A DNA stretch of 64,000 nt from Ypsolopha sequella. Lineage: Eukaryota; Arthropoda; Insecta; Lepidoptera; Ypsolophidae. The notes beneath the pieces were generated by a model. It searched no databases. It saw only the letters and a program-made list of their open reading frames with translations, and had not been told where the DNA came from. The DNA lies in the NCBI GenBank assembly GCA_934047225.1, contig OW204000.1, forward strand, positions 13,720,001 to 13,784,000. The letters are read 5' to 3'. Positions 21,315 to 31,132 of the stretch are shown here, piece by piece. Position 1 is the stretch's first letter; the number at the start of each line of letters is the position of its first letter. The translations under genes and the position numbers were made by a program.

Positions 21315-23291
21315 ATGAACAACATGATCGTGGTAAGTAAAATTTCGAGTTATTTCAAGTCTTTAGGCTTATTTCGGTTTTGTAAAAAAATATTGTTATA
21401 TATTTGTAGGTATGTAAATTTTGCATGGATTTTAAAATTCTAGCAATTTCTATTCAAATGTTCCAATAGATATTAGTTACGCTCAAACAATAGTCTTTAC
21501 ATCATGTGTAACATATTACATTTTTGTTTCCATATTATTTAAAGTTGTTGACTACTTAATTTTCTTTTTCGCTTTCATTTCTGTCACTAAGTAATAATAA
21601 CGTAAAATTATTATTTTCCGTAATTCTTGGTCTTTTTACACAAGTACAACAAAGTATTAAGAATAATTTTTCGTAATTACATTACATTGTTAAAAATGTT
21701 TAAGGTTTGCAACGACGACGGGTTTCTTTATTTAATACATTTTATATTTTACATTTTCAAAAATAACAAAAAAATTCATACTTAAGGGTTGGTTGCGCCA
21801 AACATGCTCTCGCATTTGGACAATTTAGCTTATTAAAACAAAATATTTTTAACAAATAAAATGTGTGTAAGTAGTTAAGAAGTTGAACTACCATTATTAT
21901 TTTTCAGATTTGACACAAGTATCACAACCACCTAGAAAAAAAATCGGAAAGATCAGTAAAAACACGGAAAACGTAATTTGGCTTTGGAACTAGTATGATC
22001 AGTCTACTATTCTTACTACAAAATAAAATATTTTTAATAGAGAAAAGAAATAAAAGTAGCCATTAGATTTTTTTTTTATTTTGTATTACCTTTTGTTATA
22101 TTAAAAGAAAAACTCAAACATTCTACATTTTTCCTGTACAGAAAAATGACGCAAAAAGAATTTGAATGTTTGTGTATTTCTTTTTAAATAACGAAAGGAA
22201 AAAAAAATTATATGAATAAGATCTCTTTACGCAAAAAAAATATATATTTCAATTTGGAACAAAAGATTTTTTTTTTCTGTTTGCTACGCCAAATTACGTT
22301 TTTCATGATTTTAGTGATCTTTCCGATTTTTTTTTCTCGATGATTGTGATACTTGTGTCAAATCTGAAAAATTATAATGTAGTTCAGTTTCTTAACTACT
22401 TACAAACATTTTATTTATTAAAAATATTTTGTTTTAATATGTTAAATTGTCCAAACGCGAGAGCATGTTTGGCGCTACGTTTGGGAACGAAACCCGTCGC
22501 AACCAACGATATAAAATTTATATCGTTATTTATAATATTTCCAACATATATGCTATTTATATTAAGGGGCTGCACAATGCTAAATTCAGTCCTGCTCTAA
22601 CGCTTTTGTTTTGAAACTGTCTATCCTGCTCTAATCAGATGCCGCTCACGCTAAACTTCATATATTTTGAAATTACGGCTACATTAGGACATCAATTATA
22701 ATTTCTTTATGTATAAAGATGTTTTTATCTAGTACGTATCTGCGTGTTTTGGTTTCGTTTCAATCAGCTTAAAAATATGGAAACTGAATCGCAAATTTCA
22801 TGAAATTCATGCTTTTTTTAAAGTAATACAATTAAAAAAAGATTGAAAGTATTTTTATTTATAAAGTGTAATTAATAATTGTCTTACATCTTACATGCCA
22901 TATTTTTTTTTTACCGTTTACATTGACGGAACTGAATCCAATGCAAAACTGATGTTTAGCATTGTGGAGCCCCTTGACGTGATATAATATTTATCATCAA
23001 TATTAAGTAATGTTTCTCTTTCAGATTGCGTTCCTTGCCCTAATCGCCGCGGTAACCAGCAAGCCTTTCTATTATCCGTATGGGTCTGACTATGCTACAG
23101 CATATTCCTCTTCTATAATGGCCCCAGGATATCCTATGACCTACGCGGCATCTGAGTTATTAGCGCCGGCGGCTGTGGCACCCATGGGTTACTCTGCATT
23201 TTCTGGAAACCCGCAATTCTACACAGCTCCTGTGACTTACAGCCTACCGTACCCTTATTCTTATAGCCCTGAATGGTTGTACCGCAAGTAA
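21315..23291 (+). CDS. g4: secreted Tyr/Pro/Ser-rich small protein
   Basis: Exon 1 is 21315-21332 (MNNMIV, donor GTAAGT) and exon 2 is 23025-23291 (acceptor TCTTTCAG), giving 94 residues. The signal peptide MNNMIVIAFLALIAAVTS ends before KPFYYPYG. The mature chain is Tyr/Pro/Ala-rich but less repetitive than g1-g3, with YPMTYAASELLAPAAVAPMG in the middle and a tail of PYPYSYSPEWLYRK. No Cys and no known domain. Neighbourhood and split signal peptide place it in the same cuticle-type cluster; codon use is less GC-biased than in g1-g3 and g5-g9. The 1.7-kb intron contains a long palindromic MITE and a TTAA MITE. The distal poly(A) signal at 23928 lies beyond a hairpin MITE, so the 3' UTR may include it. 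Confidence 0.8.
21704..22507. mobile_element. Long palindromic MITE in the g4 intron
   Basis: The left arm (about 21787-22010) has GCGCCAAACATGCTCTCGC, TGGACAATTTAGCTTATTAA and ACACAAGTATCACAA. The right arm (about 22270-22490) is the inverse, ending GCGAGAGCATGTTTGGCGC. Outermost matches are CGACGGGTTTC / GAAACCCGTCG. About 800 bp with A/T-rich centre and no coding frame that survives comparison of the two arms. The open frame 22340-22600 is fortuitous. Confidence 0.75.
22566..22971. mobile_element. TTAA-type MITE, family A copy 2
   Basis: Left flank is TTAA (22562-22565) and right flank is TTGA, one base off. Ends are GGGGCTGCACAATGCTAAA and the inverse of GGGGCTCCACAATGCTAAAC. Homologous throughout to 1937-2363. 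Located at the 3' end of the g4 intron, only about 50 bp before its acceptor. Confidence 0.75.
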
Positions 23292-23406
23292 ACTTTGAAT
23301 GAGACTAGACAATCTCTCATTTTAAAATTTAAATAAGAATTGGTTGTAGTAACTAATTAAGATCAAAAGTGAAACAACTACCTATTACTTAAAATAATAT
23401 ACCATA

Positions 23407-23813
23407 TAGGTATTGGGTGTTAAGATGAAGTTGCGGAAACCGGAAACTGGAGATAGTACTTGTCCATACGACCAACTTTTACTATGGAGACAAACCTCAA
23501 ATTGCGAAAAAAATCAGCTGTTCCATAAAAAAGTTACACAGCTACCCGACCAAAATGTATCGTCGCTGCGCCTGCAAAATCCGCTATGTGATTTTAAATT
23601 TTATGCAATTTTAATTCGTATCGTCATGAAAATAGTTATAAAAATTACATAAAATTTAAAATCACATAGCGGATTTTGCAGGCGCAGCGACTGTATAAAA
23701 CGACGGATTTTTTTCTCGATTTCTCAACTTTTTTCACGGAATATTGTTTGTATGGACGATAACTATCGCCAGTTTTCAGCTTCTTCATCTTAACAACCTG
23801 TATTATGAATTGA
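23407..23813. mobile_element. Hairpin MITE in the probable g4 3' UTR
   Basis: Ends GTTAAGATGAAG / CTTCATCTTAAC are inverted. An inner arm at 23562-23605 is matched perfectly over 44 bases at 23648-23691 (starts GTCGCTGCGCCTGCAAAATC). It lies between the g4 stop and the AATAAA at 23928. The open frame 23413-23652 is non-coding. Confidence 0.75.
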
Positions 23814-23927
23814 CGGCTTGTTTTAACGGTTAAGTGTTATAAAATGTTATAAATGTTATAAAGTAATTACAAAAACAGTGTTAAAATAAGAGAATATGAC
23901 TGGCATGTTACTCTATTTATTGTATTC

Positions 23928-23933
23928 AATAAA
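23928..23933 (+). terminator. Possible distal poly(A) signal of g4
   Basis: AATAAA 637 bases after the stop. A weaker AATAAG occurs near 23330, so a short 3' UTR is also possible. Confidence 0.4.
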
Positions 23934-24007
23934 ACAGTATTTAAAACTGAATGTTGTGGGTTATTCTGGAACACATAGTGCGGAAAATCATAACAGTGTA
24001 ATTAAAC

Positions 24008-24125
24008 ATACATATACACACGCCTGTCTTCCAGACGGGTAAGCAGAGACTACAGATTTCCATCTGCTACGATTCTGACACACCTCTTTTGACTTTTTCA
24101 CATCTTCCGGGTACTTTTGATTTTT
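24008..24125 (-). repeat. SINE-like 3' module
   Basis: CACGCCTGTCTTCCAGACGG then GCAGAGACTACAGATTTCC is the inverse of the module at 29995-30115 (GGAAATCTGTAGTCTCCGCC ... AGACAGGCGTG). The region between the two modules and any tRNA-like head is not resolved. Confidence 0.5.
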
Positions 24126-24335
24126 TTTTTTTAATGTTCCTCTTTTCTTTTTTCATGTTTTATGTTTGCTATGTGAGTACTGTACCTCGAAATAAACACA
24201 TTTTATTTATTTATTATTTATTGAGTGGTTCTTGAGCTAAAATGGAACTTATAAACTGACAAACTACAATTGTAATACATGTAGTTTTGGACTCAGTACA
24301 ATTTATGACTTATTATTTTCCGGGCAGCTAATAGT

Positions 24336-24616
24336 AGTTTATGCTACAAGGGCAAAAAGAAACAAATTACGAGGACAATTGGAAACACGAGCGTAGCGAG
24401 TGTTTTAAACGTAACCGAGTAATTTATTGCTCTTACGCCCGTGTATCATACTACGTTTTTCAATGCATAGCGTGAGGAAATAAAACAAATATAATCTTGG
24501 TCTTTTAAATTATTATAATTACATAAGAAAACAGTTAAATTAAATTTTAGTGAGATATATTTCGGGCCACTCGGGCCCGGCATCAGTCACAATGAAGTAT
24601 GAAAATATAACAGATA

Positions 24617-24652
<36 letters not shown>

Positions 24653-25060
24653 AAAAAATAATAAAAAATAAAAACTATTTACATTTAACCTATTTACATT
24701 TAACCTATTTATAAGATATTACAAGAGTCACATAGCGCCATCCCACCGCATCGATGCAGACTTTTCTGTTCTTAGTTATGTAGCGATGAGATGGGATGGC
24801 GCCACGCGGTGAATGCTGTTTATGCCAATCTATTTCGTGGAAGACCAAGCAGAACTTTAAATTATGATTGGCTCAAAAGGACTGTATCCAGAGCCATTAA
24901 ACAGTGAAAAAAAAGTATAACATTTACTGGAAAGGTTGCAGGTTAGTGAACTTCTTGTAAATAAAAAATAAAAATAATAAAGCCCAAGGGCAAAATAATC
25001 GACTTTCTGTTCGGTTTGATGCATAAAAAGTGGGCCTTTACGAGCATTGCATTTTAAAAT
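24336..25060 (+). repeat. Family C repeat, copy 2, interrupted
   Basis: The palindromic head at 24336-24480 and body at 24850-25060 are separated by about 350 bp (24498-24848) absent from other copies. The insert contains a run of about 30 A at 24619-24650, ATTTCGGGCCACTCGGGCCC and a CATCCCACCGCATCG / CGATGAGATGGGATG hairpin. The insert's class is not recognised. Confidence 0.6.
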
Positions 25061-25369
25061 ATAAAACAAATACTTTTACTAGGTATATAATAAAATAAAA
25101 TTACTGCATCTTAATATTTTGGCACCAATAAATTTAGATAAGACTCAAATATTCACTATAAAAATGGCAGCGAAATCGAAGTAACAAAAAAATAAATTTA
25201 AGTTACAGGTTGGCTGCTAAAAATAATAACTTGGCATCTAATATTGTAAACCGGGTGACTTTAAATGTTTTTTTATTGACTATTTTTTTCCATCTTAGAA
25301 AACCATTTTGGGTCTTTTAATCGTAAGTAGCATTAATTGCTTATTAATTATGAAAGCGGGTAACTACGG

Positions 25370-25665
25370 GCGCTACGGAAAAAGAATCGACAGTTTTAGA
25401 GCGTGCAAATCAACTTCGGTAAAAAATATATTATTGTAATACTATGTTATTTTTGGAACCTGGAAAGAGAAATTCGGCTCGATAAAATTTTTATTGAAAG
25501 GAGGTCTTTTTTGACACCATTTCTCCTGTTTTGACAATTTGAAATCACATATAGACTACAATTATATTTTATTAGATGTGTTTTAACAGTATCTACGACA
25601 TGGCTAAACGAAATTTTGATAGCAACATGAGTAAATTTTATATTAATTAAGGGCCCGTTATCCCT
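25370..25665 (-). repeat. Family D fragment
   Basis: GCGCTACGGAAAAAGAATCG, then TCGATAAAATTTTTATTGAA and TTTCTCCTGTTTTGACAATT match the left two thirds of 47777-48193. The last third is missing. Between 25670 and 26430 only AT-rich sequence is seen. Confidence 0.55.
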
Positions 25666-26439
25666 CACATTGAGCATCTCACTTGAAATCAAGTAGAACT
25701 AATCTCTATGATCTTTTATTATACTCGTAGTTTAAAATAGAGCGCTCTGAGCCGTGGCTGTTACGACAACCGAAACATCGCGCGCTCTTAAAAAACACGT
25801 TTTTTGCTCAAAAAACGTTTTTACGGTAAAAATTTCAGAAAAATATCCAAGTACTTTAGTAAGAAATACTTTAAGTACTTACTAAATTATATTTTCCTTA
25901 ATTTCCTGTAATTTTTCTACGATTTGATAATGCAAATTTTATATAAAACGAAAAAAACATGAAAAATCGACCAAGTTTCGTTTTTTTTTCGATAATATAA
26001 AATATGACGTATAGTGTTTTGAAACACAGAAACATCTGCTAAAAGAATGTATCTAAGATATATATTTTTTTTTAGATATAAAATATCACAATTTCATGGT
26101 TTAAAATGAATCAGAAAAGAGACTAAATTGGTATAAGGCCCTCTTAAGAACCATCTTTTTGCTAATTTCCCTCTAATGTCAAAATTTTGGATACTTCTCG
26201 TTTGATTTTCACAAAGTTTTTGATGTAATTTTACTGATTAGTTAACGTACTTTCGATATCAGTTTAAAATTTTTTGATATCTGTAATAGTTACAGAATAA
26301 TCGCCTAGCCACACTTAACGATTACACCCTGTTTATATTTTTAATTTTATTATTTGTCGTGGTAGGTGCCAAAGTAAAACGTATTCTGTGAAAATTTCAA
26401 CTGGCTACGTATAATAGCTGAAGCTCTGACAAACGGACA

Positions 26440-26530
26440 GACAGACAGATAGCGGAAGCTTCGTAATAGTACTTTATATTCTCTGGTAATAGGGTCCCGT
26501 TTGGCACCCTTTGGGTACGGAACCCTAAAA
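26440..26530 (-). repeat. Family K fragment
   Basis: ACAAACGGACAGACAGACAG and GGGTCCCGTTTGGCACCCTT then GGGTACGGAACCCTAAAAA. Confidence 0.55.
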
Positions 26531-26816
26531 ACCGATGTATGTTACATTGAACTTAATATGTCTTAAAGTTAGGGTTCACTGATAAGGTAGACAACCCAGA
26601 TGTTATGTACGTTATTGGTCAAAGTTTAAAGTAAGTTACTTTCGTCCAATTAACCGGCGCGGCGGGTCCACTCATTTTGCAATTGACCCCTGGAATATTA
26701 AACGCAATTCCGATTGGAAAGTTACAAGGTTCCATTTTATGAAATTGGCATAGTAGGGCATTTGATTTTGATACGTAGCTTTGTTACATTTGAAGGCGTG
26801 TCATTCGCAAATAGTC

Positions 26817-27300
26817 ACGACATATATCCCCAAGGGAGTGTCAGAGGTGTTTTAGAATGTGGACTGGCAAAAGAATAGTCAACACCCTCTTTTCACCGAC
26901 GATTTAAACGTACAACGTGATGGGAGTGAGAGCCTTTTCGCCGTAATTCGGGCATGCAGGTTTGCTTTCATCTGCCTGGGAGATCATATTTCTGCTAAAA
27001 CTATGAGGGTCACCTCCCTCCGCTCCGCTTCGCTCGGCTCCCCAAATTTATTTACATGTAAACCTAACACGCTCCTCCTTGCTCCGTTTCGCTCTGCTCG
27101 TCGTTGCACCTATTTTTGACTTTTGGTGAAAGATTTCATACTTTCCGATTTGCCCAATCTACGATCTGCCCACGACAGATAAACAAATACTATGCACTCA
27201 AATTCCGAAAATCTCATTTGTGAATGTTTGACCGGCAGGATTCGATCCCGGATCTCCAGATTGAGATTCTACCGTTCTACCGACAGAGCTATCGCTACTA
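26817..27300 (-). mobile_element. tRNA-derived SINE, interrupted
   Basis: Read on the minus strand, the head at 27300-27222 has an A-box-like TAGCTCTGTCGGTAGA and a B-box-like GGGATCGAATCC, as in tRNA-derived SINEs. The body continues to 26817 and ends opposite CATATATCCCCAAGGGAGTG. Family E sequence at about 27001-27125 interrupts it. A second copy, without the interruption, is at 56468-56790. Confidence 0.65.
27001..27125 (-). repeat. Family E sequence inserted in the SINE
   Basis: CGCTCCGCTTCGCTCGGCTC ... GCTCCTCCTTGCTCCG ... CACCTATTTTTGACTTTTGG is the inverse of 11085-11215. Confidence 0.55.
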
Positions 27301-27314
27301 TTTGTACATTTTCG

Positions 27315-27600
27315 GTTCTCCGTACGCAAAGGGTAACCAACGGGACCCTATTACTAAGACTCCGCTATCCGTCTGTTTGTCCGTCTGTCCGTCTGTCACC
27401 AGGCTGTATCTCATGAACCGTGATAGTAACACAGTTGAAATTTTCACAGATGATGTATTTCTGTTGCCACTATAACAACAAATACTAAAAAACAGAATAA
27501 AATAAATATTTAAGGGGCATGTTTTTTTGCAGTTTTTATAGATAATGGCACGGAACCCTTCGTGCGCGAGTCCGACTCGCTTTTGGCCGGTTTTTCATTC
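27315..27600 (+). repeat. Family K repeat
   Basis: CAAAGGGTAACCAACGGGAC, GTCCGTCTGTCCGTCTGTCA, CTGTATCTCATGAACCGTGA and GTGCGCGAGTCCGACTCGC in the order typical of this family. Open frames here are not genes. From 27600 to 28540 nothing beyond AT-rich sequence is supported. Confidence 0.6.
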
Positions 27601-28545
27601 ACTTCGGAATGGTTCCTGCGCGCCTGCAATTAGTAACTTAATTTTTGACTAGTTATGTATTCTTGCTCAGAACTTGTAAGAAGGCAGCTGCTCCTTGCGT
27701 ATAAGTTGAAAGCACGGATAATAATTATGTTGAAAGTAACTCAGTATTAAAATTTAATACATTTTAGTTTGCTTAACGCTTATAATAATGCCGCTTTAAT
27801 AGCGTCTAAGATTTACGGAATGGAGCATTGTGTTTCGTGACCAGCAAAATTATAAATAAGTGCCTTTTAAATTAGATTAGCAAAAAGTGGTTCAGCTGCA
27901 GACAAGGGCAAAAACCTTGGACAAATAAGGTTACTTACTTTGCAATTTACTTACTTACAGGCGTCGGCAAGGTTTAAGAGGTCCGAACAAAAGTAGTGAG
28001 GGATAGTTGCACACGTACACTCGTGCACGTAATTGCTTAGCCGGATTTTATGAATAAATATACCTACATTACCTACGTAACCGATATTTAATGGTGTAAA
28101 TGGAATTGGCAAGTTGTTTGTGTATGGTCAAGACATTATCCTGATGGATAATGAATATGTAAAATATATGATAGTGTTGCATGACTCAATTGATTACTAC
28201 AAATAAAAGGTACACGAATGAAAAAGGGCTATAGTTTAACTGCTTACAAACGGTATACTAAAACTGTACCTATATATGGTGACTTTTATTTATATAGCCA
28301 AATTCATACTGTAGACTCAGTAAGTGGTCAGAACCAAGGTTCAATAACCGTTTATACAGAATACAAAAAAAATGTTGTACCTCTAATACTCTTTACTAAT
28401 TTACAAACAACTGCGAGTCAATCAGTATAATATAGGAAGCCTAACTTTATTTTGCATTTCTCACAAAAAGGGTCGTTGAACCTTAATCCTGACTACTTAC
28501 CGAGTATACAGTATGAAATTGACTACATAAATAAAATTCACCCTA

Positions 28546-28655
28546 TACACAAGGTGAATTTGTGACCAGCGGCGTCACAGCAGGCTTGGTAAGTGCTAAG
28601 TATCATGGATCAATAAAAAAATATGAAACTCATAAAATAGTTATGGAACCATGAT
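28546..28655. repeat. Family G fragment
   Basis: CACAAGGTGAATTTGTGACC, GGCTTGGTAAGTG and TATCATGGATCAATAA are shared with the copy at 31898-32139. Confidence 0.45.
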
Positions 28656-28785
28656 ACTAATCTATATATAGATAGTATATTATAAATATAATAATAAGAA
28701 ATAATAAAATATATGTATATATATATATATAATATAAATATTTATGTATATACTATCTATATGCTTATATATTATTTCTACAGTC
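28655..28785. repeat. AT-rich palindrome
   Basis: ATATATAGATAGTATAT and ATATACTATCTATATGC are inverted around a TA-rich core. Confidence 0.6.
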
Positions 28786-28871
28786 TCCGTTTTCATGAAA
28801 CAGTGCACGTCATATACCATTTTCCTTGCCTGTCTAGTCATAACTTTATATACTTTATATAACTTTATATA

Positions 28872-29764
28872 ACCCTCTTATAAATCACATTACAGAGATC
28901 CCTCACCCTGATTTTTGTCAAAAAAACCGGGGAACAGACATGACCTAGCCGAAGAGCCAAACAATAGATGTGGACATCTTGTTAGCATCACGGTATTTAT
29001 TGAACGACGGACGTCGCGAAATATCAGGCTAAATAGCACCTTAATGTCTGCCTATGAGTTTCTAGCCCATCTTACTTGGAGACCCCCTCGAAGTAATTCG
29101 GGGGAGAGTAAGAGGACAGCTCACAAGCAAAAAACCAGGAGGCCCACCATACCTGGGACCGATGGATGGCGGTATATCCATCCCTAATAGCCGGATCTTA
29201 TATAGAACAGACTGGTGACGGGCAGCGGCGTCACTGGTGCGAGGGTTCCGGCACCGCACTCACCAACCCGCCTGTCCAGCGTGTGTGAGTATGGGCAATT
29301 CTTCCAGGGTGACCGCCGGCAGTGGGAAAGTCCTGGAAAGGCTTATGTCCAGCAGTGGACGAACTAGGCTGATGGATGAATGATGAGTTTCTGAAACCCT
29401 TTCCATAACATTGGTTAGCGGGGATATATCCGGATATAAAGCCAGTTCATGTTTCTTCAATACTTGACGCTTTACTCTCTATGGTTCTTGTGTTTCTCGT
29501 TTTTGTTAGTTAGGTTTGTCTCTAACAAAGTACAAGTTAGATGAAACTTGTTCCATGTTATGGAAAGAGTCCCAGAAACTCACAGGTAGACATTATGGTG
29601 CTATTTAGCCTGATATTCCGCAACGTGCGTGGTTCTATAAATACCGTGATGCTAACAAGATGTCAACATCTATTGTTTGGCTCTTCGGCTAGGTCATGTC
29701 TCTTCTCCGGTTTTTTTGGCAAAAATCAGGGTTGAGACAAGATATGGGGTTGTAAGAGGGGGTC
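28872..29764. mobile_element. Palindromic element split by an RTE-derived insertion
   Basis: The left arm (28872-29060) is CCCTGATTTTTGTCAAAAAA, ACATGACCTAGCCGAAGAGC, CAAACAATAGATGT and ATATCAGGCTAAATAGCACC. It is the inverse of the right arm (about 29548-29764). The two arms together with 29393-29548 form a MITE-like unit interrupted by sequence at 29064-29382. Open frames here come from the arms. Confidence 0.7.
29064..29382 (+). mobile_element. RTE-type 3' end inserted in the palindrome
   Basis: Ends with GGCTTATGTCCAGCAGTGGA then GGCTGATGGATGAATG, the 3' signature also present in the g3 intron. Both sides carry ATGAGTTTCT (29054-29063 and 29383-29392), a 10-bp target duplication. Only about 319 bp remain and no reverse-transcriptase frame is visible. 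A SINE that borrowed an RTE tail is an alternative. Confidence 0.7.
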
Positions 29765-29994
29765 CGCGAGTTCACAGTTTGGGGTGAACTGCTAGTGTAT
29801 CATAATTCATATAATTTCAATCAATCAAACTCGGCAGACTTTTGATCTCATCTCATAAACTCCACAGAGCAATATCATGCGAATAAAATACAGAATATTC
29901 GGCGTTTGGGTTCCGTCAATTTAGATGTAATCGGCATTAAATTCTCGCCAATTGACACTGCAAATGTAATTTTTCTTGTTAATATTTATTTAAA

Positions 29995-30115
29995 TATCAC
30001 ATTTTCTGAATGAAAAGAAAATGAAAGAGGAACGTCAGGATCGTAGCAGACGGAAATCTGTAGTCTCCGCCTACCCCTCTGGGAGACAGGCGTGAGTCTT
30101 TATGTATGTATTTTC
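29995..30115 (+). repeat. SINE-like 3' module
   Basis: ATCGTAGCAGACGGAAATCT, GTAGTCTCCGCCTACCCCTC and AGACAGGCGTGAG, followed by a TATGTATGTAT tail. Inverse counterpart at 24008-24125. The stretch 30120-31060 upstream of g5 shows no supported feature. Confidence 0.5.
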
Positions 30116-31063
30116 TGCGTAATCTGAGCCGTAGCTCAACAAGTCTAGCATTTTGGATATACACCAAACCTTCGCAAAACGGTTTCTGTTTTAAGACAGA
30201 ACCCTAATTACAAGCAATAATAATAAGATGGGAAGGACTGGTCGATTGGACTAGTTCCTTGGGCCGCGTGCTGATCTTATATTAAGTTTCAAGGCCAAGG
30301 TTACCTGCGATGACAGTATGCAACACTGAATCAACAAAAATAAAGAAAACTTCTCTCGTTTGATGTAAGTACGGATGTTGTCAATTCCGGAGGAGATCTT
30401 TAACTAAACGTAATATTCCAATTATATATATAATTTTATGGAATCGTATTCTACACTTTAAAATCTACGTAACCATCTGAGATGCAACGAAATTCGACGT
30501 TTCAAAACGCAGTAGTTACCCTGGCATCATGGTGACCAAAAAAAAGGAAACATTTCTCTTTACATTTCATCTACAGATTTTTCTCACTTATTCCAAAAAA
30601 CAAAAAACTCCAAAAAATTAGTAAATAGTTGCAATAGGTCGAAAAGACGCTTTATTAATTATATGCCAATAACGTATCTTTTATGTTTAAACTATGTGTA
30701 GCCTGTGTTTCTTTAAAAAAAAATTACCTTGTATTAATTTTTTTGACCAATTGACCCAAAGTTATTCAGCACTGCTTTTTCTAAGAAGTCCTACAAAAAA
30801 AATTAGTTAGTTCAGTATCTCGACGACATTTCTTTGTTTTAAATAAGGTTTGACGACCACAATTTCTTTTTTATTTATCTTTAAAGTAATATACAGTTTT
30901 GTCTTAAGCGCAATCTTTTTAAGATAACACGTCTAATAAAAATCATGATTTGGGTGAGTTACGAAAGCTCTTTAATAGTGATCAAAGGGTGGCTTAACTG
31001 GTTCAGTTCGGAATGAAGCGGTTTCATTGCAAAGGTCAATGAAGTGCAATGTGCATAGACGTG

Positions 31064-31110
31064 TATAAAACCCGGCTCGGCCCTTCGAAGGGCATCATTC
31101 ACCCCTCAGT
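31064..31110 (+). promoter_or_regulatory. Core promoter of g5
   Basis: TATAAAA at 31064-31070. TCATTC at 31095 is the better-spaced initiator; TCAGT at 31106-31110 is 42 bp from the TATA box. The leader runs to the ATG at 31133. Confidence 0.6.
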
Positions 31111-31132
31111 GAAGACCTACGCCTATAGCACC

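Noticed and set aside
22340..22600. 86-codon frame in the g4 intron
   Set aside because: It runs across the end of one MITE and the start of another; no domain.
24857..25069. Conserved small minus-strand frame recurring in family C copies
   Set aside because: The similarity is explained by shared repeat DNA; copies differ by frameshifts and have no recognised domain or start conservation.
27222..27300. Possible functional tRNA gene
   Set aside because: Boxes A and B are present but the cloverleaf is imperfect and the sequence continues into a SINE body.
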